A stretch of DNA of 64,000 nucleotides from Actinomyces israelii DSM 43320 (GCF_000711965.1 NZ_JONS01000001.1:124001-188000), one strand, 5' to 3'; shown: positions 39,339-47,957, counted from the stretch's first letter. The notes: generated by a model from the letters alone, not told the origin. Program-made: numbers and translations.

Positions 39339-39944
39339 ATGCCAGTGCCGCACCCGCCCGCCGGAGTCCCGCCCACGGCCGACGGCGCCGCGCCGCCGTC
39401 CGTGCGGCGCCGCACCGGCTCCTTCACCGCCGAGGACCTCGACGGCCTGTGGTCCGACGACGTGCGCGACGCACAGACGCGGCCCGAGCCGGCCCCTTCC
39501 GACGAGCTCGTCGCCGAGGTGGAGGAGGTCCTCGGCTACCGCCTGCCCGACGCCTACGTCGAGCTGTGCCGCCTGCACAACGGCGGCGGCCTGCGACGCG
39601 GCTGCTTCCCCGTCGAGGCGCCGACCTCCTGGGCCGAGGACCACGTCGCCGTCTCCCGGATCGCCCCGATCGGGATGTCCCTGGAGGACTCTCTCGCCGG
39701 GGAGAGCGGCTCGCGCTTCATGATCGAGGAGTGGGGGTACCCGCAGATCGGCGTCGTGTTCGGCGCCTGCCCCAGCGCGGGCCACGACGTCGTTATGCTC
39801 GACTACTCCGAGTGCGGCCCCCGGGGCGAGCCGCGCGTGGTCCACGTCGACCAGGAGCGCGACTACCGCGCAACCGTGCTCGCCCCCGACTTCGCGACCT
39901 TCATCAGGGGACTGCTTACCGCCGAGGCCCTTGAGGCCTCCTGA
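39339..39944 (+). CDS. SMI1/KNR4 (SUKH) family immunity-type protein
   Basis: The 201-aa protein has the SUKH-1 core: VEEVLGYRLPDAYVELCRLHNGGG near 65-88 (the LP.dY..l...NGG signature), then FMIEEWGYPQIGVVFG near 130 and HDVVMLDYSECGPRGEPRVV near 155, and VLAPDFATFIRGLL at the end. SUKH proteins commonly act as immunity proteins against nucleic-acid-targeting toxins. It is divergent from the DUF4241 gene and the third such gene in the cluster. No cognate toxin is visible. Confidence 0.87.
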   Translation: MPVPHPPAGVPPTADGAAPPSVRRRTGSFTAEDLDGLWSDDVRDAQTRPEPAPSDELVAEVEEVLGYRLPDAYVELCRLHNGGGLRRGCFPVEAPTSWAEDHVAVSRIAPIGMSLEDSLAGESGSRFMIEEWGYPQIGVVFGACPSAGHDVVMLDYSECGPRGEPRVVHVDQERDYRATVLAPDFATFIRGLLTAEALEAS

Positions 39945-40029
39945 CGGACGCCAGCGGCCGCCCCGGCGCGGCCCGCGCCGCCCTCGTCGTCGGCGAGTGT
40001 GCCGCCCGCCACGCCGAGGCCGACGGCTG

Positions 40030-40836
40030 TCAGCCCCACAGGCCGGCGCGCTGCGCCAGGACCGCGAGGGCGAGCGGCCCGGCTGAGGCGGTGCGCAGAA
40101 TGTGCGGGCCCAGCCGCACCGCGACCGCGCCGGCGTCCCGGAGCGCCGTCGTCTCCGCCTCGCTGATGCCGCCCTCAGGGCCGACGACGACGGCCGCCAC
40201 CGGCCGTCCGCCCGCGCCCGGCTCGGGCAGGCCCGCCCCGCCGATGGGCGTCGTCGCCGCCTCGTGGAGGACGAGCACCGCTCCCCCGGCCAGCGTCGTC
40301 TCGCGCACCCATCGGGTGAGAGCGCGCGTGGAGCGCGGCTCCCCCACCTGCGGCACACGGGCGCGGCGGGCCTGCTTGGCGGCCTCGCGGGCGGTCGCCT
40401 GCCACCGGGCCCGCCCCTTGGCGGCCTTCGGGCCCCTCCACACCGACACGCACCGCTCGGCCTGCCAGGGCACTACCGTCTCGACCCCGACCCCGGTGGC
40501 GGTCTGGACGGCCTGCTCGTCGCGGCCCCCCTTGGCCAGGGCCTGCACCAGGGTCAGGCGCAGTGGCGGCGGCGTCTCGGCAATGCGCTCGATCACCCTT
40601 ACCGCCAGGCGATCCCTGTGCCCGCCCTCGCCAACCGCGGACGCCGCCTCGCACACCAGCCGCAGCCCGGCGCCGTCGACCAGGTCCACCCGCTCCCCTG
40701 CCCGCAGCCGTCGCACCGTCACGGCGTGGCGGGCCTCGGGGCCGGTCAGGGTCAGCGTCTCGCCGGGGCGGGCCGCGTCCGCGCCGCCGGCGGGCTCAAG
40801 CGTGTCGGGGGTCAGGATGAAGACGGGGGCGCTCAC
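40030..40836 (-). CDS. rsmE: 16S rRNA (uracil-1498-N3)-methyltransferase RsmE
   Basis: The 268-aa SPOUT methyltransferase has an N-terminal PUA-like domain (TLTGPEARHAVTVRRLRAGE near 30-48) and the trefoil-knot SAM site AVVVGPEGGISEAE near 215-228 with RLGPHILRTASAGPLAL near 240-256. KGGRDEQAVQTATGVGVETV near 100-120 is the family helix. It usually follows dnaJ in Actinobacteria; here 1.9 kb of other genes lie between. The GTG start has TAGGCT 6 nt upstream. Confidence 0.94.
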   Translation of the reverse strand: MSAPVFILTPDTLEPAGGADAARPGETLTLTGPEARHAVTVRRLRAGERVDLVDGAGLRLVCEAASAVGEGGHRDRLAVRVIERIAETPPPLRLTLVQALAKGGRDEQAVQTATGVGVETVVPWQAERCVSVWRGPKAAKGRARWQATAREAAKQARRARVPQVGEPRSTRALTRWVRETTLAGGAVLVLHEAATTPIGGAGLPEPGAGGRPVAAVVVGPEGGISEAETTALRDAGAVAVRLGPHILRTASAGPLALAVLAQRAGLWG

Positions 40837-40842
40837 CCGGTC

Positions 40843-40848
40843 AGCCTA
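40843..40848 (-). promoter_or_regulatory. rsmE: Leaderless promoter -10 (TAGGCT) of rsmE
   Basis: TAGGCT, 6 nt, GTG at 40836. That rsmE has its own promoter fits its separation from dnaJ. Confidence 0.55.
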
Positions 40849-40899
40849 CGGTCGCCGCGAGACCCGCAGGAACCGGCACAGCCGCCGGCGCGCCGGTGC

Positions 40900-40905
40900 T
40901 AGCGT
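40900..40905 (+). promoter_or_regulatory. Leaderless promoter -10 (TAGCGT) of the YggS gene
   Basis: TAGCGT, 7 nt, ATG at 40913. It is back to back with the rsmE promoter (51 nt apart). Confidence 0.5.
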
Positions 40906-40912
40906 CGAGGGC

Positions 40913-41740
40913 ATGACCGAGCCGCAGCCGCTTCCCGACCGGGCGCCCTCCCCCGCGCCGTCCGAGCCCGCACCCGGGTTCACCACCGCCGTCACCGTGG
41001 AGGACTTCCGCCGCAACCTGGCGGCCGTGCGCGCCCGGCTCGCCTCCGCCGCCGAGCGCGCCGGGCGCGACGCCGCCGAGATCCGCCTGCTGCCGGTGTC
41101 CAAGACCGTCCCCGAGGAGCGGCTGCGCGTCGCCCACGCCGCCGGCATCACCCAGATGGGCGAGAACAAGGTCCAGGAGGCCAGGCGCAAGGCCGCGGCC
41201 CTGGCGGATCTGGGCATCCACTGGGCCGTCATCGGGCACCTGCAGACCAACAAGGCGAAGGACGTGGCGGCCTTCGCCGACGAGTTCCAGGCCCTGGACT
41301 CCCTGCGCGTGGCCGAGACCCTCGACCGGCGCCTGCAGGCGGCGGGGCGGGGCCTGGACGTCTACGTGCAGGTCAACTCCTCGGGCGAGGCCTCCAAGTT
41401 CGGCCTCGAGCCCGCCGATGTGCCCGCTTTCCTTCAGGCGCTGCCCGCCTTCTCCTCGCTGCGGGTTCGCGGGCTCATGACGCTGGCCGCCCACACCGAG
41501 GACCGGGCGCGCATCCGCGAGTGCTTCCGGACCATGCGCGACCTGCGCGACGCCGGGCTCCAGGCCGGCACGGTCGGCGACGGGCAGCTGTCCATGGGCA
41601 TGAGCGGGGACTTCGAGCTCGCCATCGAGGGCGGCTCGACCTGCGTGCGCGTCGGCCAGGCGATCTTCGGGCCGCGCCCGACCCCCGACTCCCACTACTG
41701 GCCCGAGGCCGGTGCCGCGGAGGCGGCTCCGGGGGCCTGA
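40913..41740 (+). CDS. YggS-family pyridoxal phosphate homeostasis protein
   Basis: The 275-aa protein is a PLP-binding alanine-racemase-like TIM barrel (PLPBP/YggS). RLLPVSKTVPEERLRVAH near 58-75 carries the PLP lysine, MGENKVQEARRKAAAL near 82-97 follows, HWAVIGHLQTNKAKDV near 103-118 is diagnostic, and LSMGMSGDFELAIEGGSTCVRVG near 226-248 is the phosphate-binding end. It buffers PLP and has no catalytic function. It is divergent from rsmE. In many Actinobacteria yggS sits in the division cluster, so its place here is atypical. Confidence 0.94.
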   Translation: MTEPQPLPDRAPSPAPSEPAPGFTTAVTVEDFRRNLAAVRARLASAAERAGRDAAEIRLLPVSKTVPEERLRVAHAAGITQMGENKVQEARRKAAALADLGIHWAVIGHLQTNKAKDVAAFADEFQALDSLRVAETLDRRLQAAGRGLDVYVQVNSSGEASKFGLEPADVPAFLQALPAFSSLRVRGLMTLAAHTEDRARIRECFRTMRDLRDAGLQAGTVGDGQLSMGMSGDFELAIEGGSTCVRVGQAIFGPRPTPDSHYWPEAGAAEAAPGA

Positions 41741-42024
41741 GGGCCGTCCGGCCCGGCCGACTTCACGGGCACGACGCCCAGTGCGACTGTGGCCGCTCCC
41801 ATCACGAGCCCGCAGACCCTGCCGGAAGAGCCGACGGGAGCCGCCAGCAGGGCGCCCACGACGCAGGTCCCGACGCTGGTGCCGAGCTGCCGGGCGGAGG
41901 TCATGACGGCGCCGACGCGGCCGGGCGGGGCGCCTGGGACCGCCGCCGTGGTGAGCGTCGCCGCCGTGCTCGCCGAGACCGCGGCGACGCCGAAGGCGGC
42001 CATGAGCGCCAGGCTCGCGGGGGC
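41695..42024 (-). pseudogene. MFS transporter remnant (C-terminal end only)
   Basis: About 110 codons encode the last two helices of a DHA2/DHA1-type drug exporter: GRVGAVMTSARQLGTSVGTCVVGALLAA is split as PPGRVGAVMTSARQLGTSVG and TCVVGALLAA, followed by VCGLVMGAATVALGVVPV. The N-terminal 80 percent is missing. Further upstream the frame is low-complexity Arg/Ser sequence antisense to the LysR fragment. The stop codon lies inside the 3' end of yggS. Confidence 0.72.
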
Positions 42025-42643
42025 GGCCGCGGCGGTCGGCGCGCGCCTGGAGCTGCGGGTGGGCGCCATCGCCTCGCTCACCGCGATCGACCTCTGCGCC
42101 CTGCTCGAGCGCGTTCGCCTCGCCCACCCGAACCCGTCGGTCACGGTCGTCCAGAAGGCCACCGACAAGATGATCGGGGACGTGCGCGACGGCCGCCTCG
42201 ACCTGACGATCGTGGACACCGCCCGCCCCTCGGACCCTGCGCTCGAGTCGGTGACGGTCTGCGAGGAGGCCTTCTGCCTCACCGGCCCGGCGCTGCCGCC
42301 CGGGCCCGTCGCACCGGCCGAGGTCGACGGGCGCGCCTGGGTCGCGCTGCGCCGCGGAACCCGGCTCCGCGGGGTCTTCGACCGGCTCATGGCGGATCAG
42401 CACCTGGTCCCCGTGGTCGCTGCGGAGGTCGGCGACATCCGGCTGCTGGCCCGGCTGAGCGCGGCCGGCTTCGGCAACGCCGTCCTCCCGGCGCCCATGG
42501 TCCTTCACCGCCCGTCCGCCCCCATACCCTCAACGGTCCTGCCGCCCCGCACGATCCGGGCCGTGCACCGCTCCCGTCACGGCAACGCCGCGCTGAGCAC
42601 CTGCCTGAGCGCCCTGAGCGACAGCGCGGCCCTGGCCGGCTGA
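42023..42643 (+). pseudogene. LysR-type regulator remnant (effector domain only)
   Basis: About 200 codons encode the periplasmic-binding-like effector domain: ARLELRVGAIASLTAIDLCA, then VRDGRLDLTIVDTARPSDPA, WVALRRGTRLRGVFDRLM and AAGFGNAVLPAPMVL. The N-terminal winged helix-turn-helix is absent, so it cannot bind DNA as encoded. It is joined head to head with the MFS fragment at 42004-42037. Confidence 0.75.
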
Positions 42644-42700
42644 GCGCCGCGACCGCGGCTCCCCGGGGCCTGCTCCCCGGGCGAGGGTGCCGACCGGGGC

Positions 42701-42726
42701 GCGGGGAGGCCTGCGCCCCTCCCCGC
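42701..42726 (-). terminator. dnaJ: Hairpin terminator candidate after dnaJ
   Basis: GCGGGGAGG pairs with CCTCCCCGC across an 8-nt loop, 2 nt after the dnaJ stop. A second hairpin (CCCGGGG with CCCCGGG) lies 20 nt further, near 42662-42681. Confidence 0.5.
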
Positions 42727-42728
42727 CC

Positions 42729-43856
42729 TCAGCGGCGCCTGGACTTGCCCTTGAGCTTGCCCAGCAGGGTCTCGTCGCGGGCGGGCACGTAGCCGTCCTC
42801 GCCGCGCAGGGAGGCGAGCTCGGCGAGCAGCCGGCGCTGGCGGTCATCGAGCCTGGTGGGCGTCTCCACGACGATCTGCACGTGCAGGTCGCCGCGGCCG
42901 GAGCGCCGCAGGCGCCCGACGCCCAGGCCCGAGAGGACCACCTCGTCCCCGTTCTGGGTGCCGGCCTTGACCGACACGGTGCGCTCGCCGTCCAGGGTGG
43001 ACAGCGGGAAGCTCGCCCCCAGCGCCGCCGCGGTCATGGGCACGCGCAGCTCGGTGTACAGGTCGTCGCCGCTGCGCGAGAGGGCCTCGTCGCGCGTCTC
43101 GTGGATCTCGACGTACAGGTCGCCGTTGGGCCCGCCGGCCGGACCGGCCTCCCCGCGCCCGGACATGCGGATGCGGGTGCCCGTGGACACCCCGGCCGGG
43201 ACGTTGACGTCGATGGTGGTGCGCACGCGCCTGCGGCCCTCGCCGTCGCAGTCGCGGCACGGGGAGGCGATGACGGTGCCGAAGCCCTGGCAGCGCGGGC
43301 ACGGCGAGGAGGTCACGACATCGCCCAGGAAGGAGCGCTGCACGCGCTGGACGGAGCCCCGCCCGTTGCACTCCGGGCAGGTCACGGGCCTGGTGCCCTC
43401 GGCGCAGCACGTGCCGTCGCAGGTCTCGCAGGTGACGTAGGTGTCGACGGCCAGGGTCTTGGTCGCCCCGAAGGCGATGTCGGCCAGGTCCACCTCGAGG
43501 GCCACGAGGGAGTCCTGGCCCCGGCGCGCCCGGGAGGCCGGGCCGCGCGAGGCTCCGCCGCCGAAGAAGGCCTGCTGGAGGAAGTCCCCGAAGCCGCCCA
43601 GGTCCGAGGCGGTGAAGCCGCCCGGCCCGAAGCCGCCGCCCCCGTGCACGGCGTCCTCTCCGCCGAGGTCGTACATCTGGCGCTTGTCGGAGTCCGAGAG
43701 GACCTCGTAGGCGGCGTTGACGGCCTTGAACTCGTCCTCGTGGCCGGGGCCGGCCACATCGGGGTGCAGCTTGCGGGCCTTCTTCTTGTAGGCGCGCTTG
43801 ATCTCGTCGGTGGTGGCCTGACGGCTCACGCCGAGAACCTTGTAGTAGTCGCTCAC
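42729..43856 (-). CDS. dnaJ: Chaperone DnaJ
   Basis: The 375-aa DnaJ (DnaJ2 of Actinobacteria) stimulates DnaK. The J domain has DYYKVLGVSRQATTDEIKRA and the HPD tripeptide in KLHPDVAGPG near 31. A Gly/Phe-rich linker (GGGGFGPGGFTASDLGGFG) follows. Four zinc motifs are CETCDGTC, CPECNGRG, CPRCQGFG and CRDCDGEG at about 145-210; the first lacks the usual final Gly. It is downstream of hrcA and likely cotranscribed under CIRCE control. Confidence 0.95.
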   Translation of the reverse strand: MSDYYKVLGVSRQATTDEIKRAYKKKARKLHPDVAGPGHEDEFKAVNAAYEVLSDSDKRQMYDLGGEDAVHGGGGFGPGGFTASDLGGFGDFLQQAFFGGGASRGPASRARRGQDSLVALEVDLADIAFGATKTLAVDTYVTCETCDGTCCAEGTRPVTCPECNGRGSVQRVQRSFLGDVVTSSPCPRCQGFGTVIASPCRDCDGEGRRRVRTTIDVNVPAGVSTGTRIRMSGRGEAGPAGGPNGDLYVEIHETRDEALSRSGDDLYTELRVPMTAAALGASFPLSTLDGERTVSVKAGTQNGDEVVLSGLGVGRLRRSGRGDLHVQIVVETPTRLDDRQRRLLAELASLRGEDGYVPARDETLLGKLKGKSRRR

Positions 43857-43973
43857 GCTTGGTCGTGCTCTCTGGTCGGTGGTGGAACAGGTGCCGGACG
43901 GTCTCCGGCCGGGGCGGGGGCCGCGGCCGGAGGAAGGTACGGGCAGCGCTCTGGGACGCGTCTCATGGGGCTG

Positions 43974-45035
43974 TCATGCAGAGTCGTCGTTGTCGGTCAG
44001 GAACCGGGACAGGTAGCGGGCCACGGCCCGCACTGCCGCCATGGCGGCGGGGTAGTCCATGCGGGTGGGGCCGATGACGCCCAGGTGCGCGACGACCTCC
44101 CCGTCCCCCGCCCCGTAGGAGGCGGTCACGACCGAGGCCTCGGCCAGGGCGTCGTCGTGGTTCTCGCTGCCGATGGACACCCGCATGCCCGCATTCGCCC
44201 GCGGGCGCGACAGCCCCGAGGCGGCGTCCTCGGCGAACAGGCGCAGCAGCACCACCTGCTCCTCGACGGCGTCCAGCAGCGGGCCGAGCGAGGAGAAGTC
44301 GAGGGTGGAGCGGGCCAGGTTGGCGGTCCCGGCCACGACAATGCGCTCCTCGCCGTCGGGACGCAGCGCCTCGATGAGCTCGTCGGCCACGGCGGTGAGC
44401 AGGAGCCGCTCCTCCTCGGGCGCACGCTCGGCCAGCGAGGTCAGGATGGGGACGACGTCGGCGGCGATGCGGCCCGCCAGGGCGGCGTTGACGCGGGTGC
44501 GCAGGGACTCCAGGACCAGCGGGTCGACCAGGCGCCCGGCGGGCACGGAGACCGTGCGCTGCTCGACGCGCCCGGTATCGGTGATGATGACCAGCAGCAC
44601 GCGCGTGGGCCCCAGGGCGACGAGCTCGAGGTGGCGCAGGGCGGTGCGCCGCAGGCTGGGGTACTCCACGACGGCGAGCTGGCCGGTGAGCTGGGCGAGC
44701 GCCCGCACGGTGCGGGCTACGACCTGCTCCAGGTCGACGGCGCCCGACAGCAGGGCGGTGATGGCGCGGCGCTCGGGTCCGGACAGGGGCTTGACGCGGG
44801 CGACCTCGTCGACGAAGAGCCGGTAGCCCTTCTCGGTGGGGACGCGTCCGGCGCTCGTGTGCGGCTGGTGGATGTAGCCCTCGTCCTCCAGGGCGGCCAT
44901 GTCGTTGCGGATCGTGGCCGGGGAGACGCCGAGCCGGTAGCGCTCGGCCAGGGCCCGCGAGCCGACGGGCTCACGGGTGCGCACGTAGTCGGTGACGATG
45001 GCGGAGAGGACCCTCAGGCGGCGGTCGTCGGCCAT
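43974..45035 (-). CDS. hrcA: Heat-inducible transcription repressor HrcA
   Basis: The 353-aa repressor binds CIRCE operators of heat-shock genes. The N-terminal winged helix has VGSRALAERYRLGVSPATIR and NDMAALEDEGYIHQPHTSAG at about 24-63. RVPTEKGYRLFVDEV follows. The remaining GAF-like domain and C-terminus match HrcA in length. The ATG at 45035 has AAAGGAG 8 nt upstream. It lies 60 nt downstream of a CIRCE-like element, so it is autoregulated and carries dnaJ with it. Confidence 0.95.
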   Translation of the reverse strand: MADDRRLRVLSAIVTDYVRTREPVGSRALAERYRLGVSPATIRNDMAALEDEGYIHQPHTSAGRVPTEKGYRLFVDEVARVKPLSGPERRAITALLSGAVDLEQVVARTVRALAQLTGQLAVVEYPSLRRTALRHLELVALGPTRVLLVIITDTGRVEQRTVSVPAGRLVDPLVLESLRTRVNAALAGRIAADVVPILTSLAERAPEEERLLLTAVADELIEALRPDGEERIVVAGTANLARSTLDFSSLGPLLDAVEEQVVLLRLFAEDAASGLSRPRANAGMRVSIGSENHDDALAEASVVTASYGAGDGEVVAHLGVIGPTRMDYPAAMAAVRAVARYLSRFLTDNDDSA

Positions 45036-45094
45036 GGTCGTGCTCCTTTCCTCGTCGGCGGCCGCGGTGCTGGTAGGTGCTGGTGACCGGCTGG

Positions 45095-45121
45095 TTAGCA
45101 CTCACGGGGTGTGAGTGCCAT
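45095..45121. promoter_or_regulatory. CIRCE operator upstream of hrcA
   Basis: TTAGCACTC, 9 nt, GAGTGCCAT. The left arm matches the CIRCE consensus exactly; the right arm (consensus GAGTGCTAA) has three changes. Spacing is the canonical 9 nt. The HrcA repressor encoded next to it should bind here. Confidence 0.85.
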
Positions 45122-45171
45122 CCTACGCCGGGGCCCGGCGGGTCAGTCGCCCCGTTGGCGTGAGGTTCCCC

Positions 45172-45177
45172 TACCGT
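45172..45177 (+). promoter_or_regulatory. Leaderless promoter -10 (TACCGT) of the DUF3097 gene
   Basis: TACCGT, 7 nt, GTG at 45185. Confidence 0.5.
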
Positions 45178-45184
45178 GCCCAGG

Positions 45185-46252
45185 GTGAACGCAATGCCCT
45201 ACCGCTCCCGCCCCGCCCCCGGCTCGACCGTCGAGCGCCGCAAGGCCCTGCGCGCCCAGGCGGCCGCCGCCGGACGGGCCGCCGGCTCGCGCCCCGGGAA
45301 GCGGCTCCCGGCGGCCGCGGAGCCCGCCACTCCGCCCTCGGGGCCCTCGCGGCCGTCGAGCACGGACCGCTACGGGGGCGACGTGCTGGCCGCCGACCCG
45401 CACCGGGTGGGGCCGCACGCGACGCGCCCCGAGTCGGCGCACGTGGCCGTCGAGCGCGGCATGGTCCTGGAGGACCGGGAGAGCGGGTTCGTGGGGGCGG
45501 CGGTGTCCGTGGAGAAGTCCGGGGGACGCCACGTCGTCGTCCTGGAGGACCGCAGGGGCGTGCGCCGCGGCTTCCCCCTGGGCGGCGGCTTCTGGCTGGA
45601 GGGGCGCCCCGTGATCCTCGATCCGCCGCGACCGCGCCCCCGGGCCCCCCGGGGGCCGGTCAGCGCCGGCGGGCGCAGGCTCACGGCGTCGGGCTCATAC
45701 GCCGTGGAGGGCGACAGGGCGAGAGTGGCCCGGGCCTCGCGCATCTGGGTGGAGGGCAGGCACGACGCCGAGCTGGTCGAGAAGGTGTGGGGAGACGACC
45801 TGCGCCACGAGGGTGTCGTCGTCCTCATGCTCGACGGCGTGGACAACCTCCAGGAGGTCATGGCCGGCTTCGGCCCCGGCCCTGAGCGGCGCGCCGGCGT
45901 GCTCGTGGACCACCTCGTGGCCGGGTCCAAGGAGTCGCGGATCGCCCAGCGCGTGCGGGCCATGCCCGGCGGCGAGAACGTGCTGGTGCTGGGCCACCCG
46001 TACGTGGACGTGTGGCAGGCGGTCAAGCCCGAGCGCGTGGGGCTGAAGGCGTGGCCCCGGGTGCCGCGGGGAACCGACATCAAGCGCGGCACCCTCGAGA
46101 CGCTCGGCTGGCCGCACGCCACCCAGGCGGACGTGGCCCGCGGCTGGCAGCGGATCCTGGCGACGGTGCGCACCTACAAGGACCTCGAGCCGAACCTGCT
46201 GGGGCGCATGGAGGAGCTCATCGACTTCGTCACCGCGCCGGGTACCCGCTGA
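45185..46252 (+). CDS. DUF3097 family protein
   Basis: The 355-aa protein belongs to a family confined to Actinobacteria with no known function. RIWVEGRHDAELVEKVWGDD near 188-207 is Toprim-like (E-x-D pattern), and VVVLMLDGVDNLQEVM, VLVDHLVAGSKESRIAQRV and VLVLGHPYVDVWQAVKP follow with the DxD-like acidic pattern of Toprim folds. It may therefore act on nucleic acid, an inference only. The first 60 residues are Arg/Ala/Pro-rich. It is divergent from hrcA; the gene is next to hrcA/dnaJ in other Actinobacteria as well. Confidence 0.82.
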   Translation: MNAMPYRSRPAPGSTVERRKALRAQAAAAGRAAGSRPGKRLPAAAEPATPPSGPSRPSSTDRYGGDVLAADPHRVGPHATRPESAHVAVERGMVLEDRESGFVGAAVSVEKSGGRHVVVLEDRRGVRRGFPLGGGFWLEGRPVILDPPRPRPRAPRGPVSAGGRRLTASGSYAVEGDRARVARASRIWVEGRHDAELVEKVWGDDLRHEGVVVLMLDGVDNLQEVMAGFGPGPERRAGVLVDHLVAGSKESRIAQRVRAMPGGENVLVLGHPYVDVWQAVKPERVGLKAWPRVPRGTDIKRGTLETLGWPHATQADVARGWQRILATVRTYKDLEPNLLGRMEELIDFVTAPGTR

Positions 46253-46292
46253 CGCCCCGCCCCGAGCCCGGCACACAGCCGGCCGCCCCCTC

Positions 46293-46314
46293 TTGCCGAG
46301 ATCGGTTCACTTTC
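46293..46314. repeat. Dispersed GCCGAGATCGGT repeat, copy 5 (partial)
   Basis: TTGCCGAGATCGGTTCACTTT: one core and the TTCACTT module only. It lies between the DUF3097 gene and the lipoprotein esterase. Confidence 0.6.
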
Positions 46315-46409
46315 ACAGGAGATGCACAAGAACCTCATCGGCAGCCCATGTGGAGCCGCGCGACGCTTCTCGCATCCGGGAACCACCCGGCTCGCGGAAA
46401 GGATCGATC

Positions 46410-47957
46410 ATGCTCGTGTCACGCCGTCTTCTCCTGCGCGCCGCCCCCCTGGCCGCGGCCCTCGGGCCGCTGGCCGCCTGCTCCTCCGGCACCGCGTCGG
46501 ACCCGCATTCATCGGTCGGACCGGCGCCCGCCTCGCTCGTGCTCGACACCGCCGCCTGGAGCCACGACGCCGACAACGACGTCTACTACCAGCTCGGCCT
46601 GAGCTACGTGACGGCGCCGCAGGACACGGCCCACGAGACGCTCGGCATCTTCGTCCCGGGCGCCTACTTGTCGGCCGTCGACAACAAGGCCGCGGTGCGC
46701 TACCTGCGGTACAACGCCGCCGGCCTGCCGGGGGACGTGGAACGGGTCTTCGTCTTCGGGCACTCCGGGGGCGGCGCCCAGTCCGCCGTCATGGGTGCCT
46801 CGGGCGACTCCGCGCTGTACACGCCCTACCTGGAGGCCCTCGGGGCGGCGACGGCGGGCGCCGACGGCGGGCCCCTGTCCGACGCGATCGCCGGCGCCAT
46901 GTGCTGGTGCCCCATCACCAGCCTGAACGAGGCCAGCGCCGCCTACGAGTGGAACATGGGCCAGTTCTCCTCCGAGGGCGCTCGGGCCCCGGGCACCTGG
47001 ACCGAGGCCTACTCCAAGGACCTGGCCGCCGCCTACGCCGGGCACGTCAACGCCATGGGCCTGACCGACGCCGCGGGAACCGCACTGAGCCTGGAGGCCT
47101 CCGGAACCGGCGTCTACCTCAAGGGCAGCTACTACGACCACCTCGTCGGAGTCGTCACCGACTCCCTCAACGCCTTCCTCGCGGCCACCGAGTTCCCCTA
47201 CACGCCCGACGCGACCCAGATGGCCGGCATGGGCGGCGGGGCGCCGGGCGGCCCCGACGGCGGAGCCCCGCCCAGCGGCGGCGGGCCCTCGGGCGGCCAG
47301 GGCCCCGGCTCGTCGCAGCCGGCCGACGCCACGACCTACGCCACCGTCGAGGACTACATCGCCTCGCTCAACGCCGGCACCCAGTGGGTCGCCTACGACT
47401 CGACGACGAAGACGGCGACGATCACCGGGCTGGCGGACTTCGTGACCAGCCAGAAGAGCCCGAGCAAGGACGTGGGCGCCCTGGACGGCGTCGACCGCGG
47501 GCAGACCGAGAACACGGTGCTCGGCGTCGGGCAGGAGACCCGGCACTTCTCGCGGGTCTCGCGCGACGTCCTGGCCGCCAAGGAGTCGGGGTACGCGTCC
47601 CTGACGGGATGGTCGTCGGACTACGGCTCGGCCTCCTACGACTCGGACTTCACCACGGCCGACGGTCTCGGCGTCGATGTGCTGACCCGCGAGCAGATGT
47701 ACAACCCCATGCACTTCCTGGGCTCCGGCGCGGGCGCCGGAAGCTCGACCGTGGCCCCCAGCTGGCGCATCCGCACCGGCATACAGCAGGGCGACACGGC
47801 CAGCACCGTCGAGGTCAACCTGGCGCTCGCCCTTGCCGCCGCCGGGCACGACGTCGACTTCGCGACGGTGTGGGGGCGGGGCCACACCATGGCGGAGGTC
47901 ACCGGCTCGGGCGAGGCCAGCTTCATCGCCTGGCTGGGCGAGGCCGCGGCCGGCTGA
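46410..47957 (+). CDS. Lipoprotein alpha/beta hydrolase, subtype-B tannase-like, with an apparent internal deletion
   Basis: The 515-aa exported lipoprotein begins MLVSRRLLLRAAPLAAALG and has a lipobox ending LAACSS near residue 25. NDVYYQLGLSYVTAP, ETLGIFVPGAYL and KAAVRYLRYNAAGLPGDVER match subtype-B tannases, and the nucleophile lies in FGHSGGGAQSAVMG near 119. MCWCPITSLNEASAAYEWNM follows, and a His in GRGHTMAEV near 495 completes a triad candidate. Family members have some 60-80 residues between VPGAYL and KAAVRYL; here only SAVDN separates them. A Gly/Pro/Ser-rich linker at about 270-305 splits the catalytic domain. GGAAAGGA precedes the ATG. Substrate unknown. Confidence 0.75.
   Translation: MLVSRRLLLRAAPLAAALGPLAACSSGTASDPHSSVGPAPASLVLDTAAWSHDADNDVYYQLGLSYVTAPQDTAHETLGIFVPGAYLSAVDNKAAVRYLRYNAAGLPGDVERVFVFGHSGGGAQSAVMGASGDSALYTPYLEALGAATAGADGGPLSDAIAGAMCWCPITSLNEASAAYEWNMGQFSSEGARAPGTWTEAYSKDLAAAYAGHVNAMGLTDAAGTALSLEASGTGVYLKGSYYDHLVGVVTDSLNAFLAATEFPYTPDATQMAGMGGGAPGGPDGGAPPSGGGPSGGQGPGSSQPADATTYATVEDYIASLNAGTQWVAYDSTTKTATITGLADFVTSQKSPSKDVGALDGVDRGQTENTVLGVGQETRHFSRVSRDVLAAKESGYASLTGWSSDYGSASYDSDFTTADGLGVDVLTREQMYNPMHFLGSGAGAGSSTVAPSWRIRTGIQQGDTASTVEVNLALALAAAGHDVDFATVWGRGHTMAEVTGSGEASFIAWLGEAAAG

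Noticed and set aside
39255-40358. Long minus-strand frame across the SUKH gene and rsmE end
   Set aside because: Antisense to the SUKH gene and off-frame to rsmE; the residues are typical of GC shadows.
42729-45086. Long plus-strand frame over dnaJ and hrcA
   Set aside because: Shadow of the two well-supported minus-strand genes.
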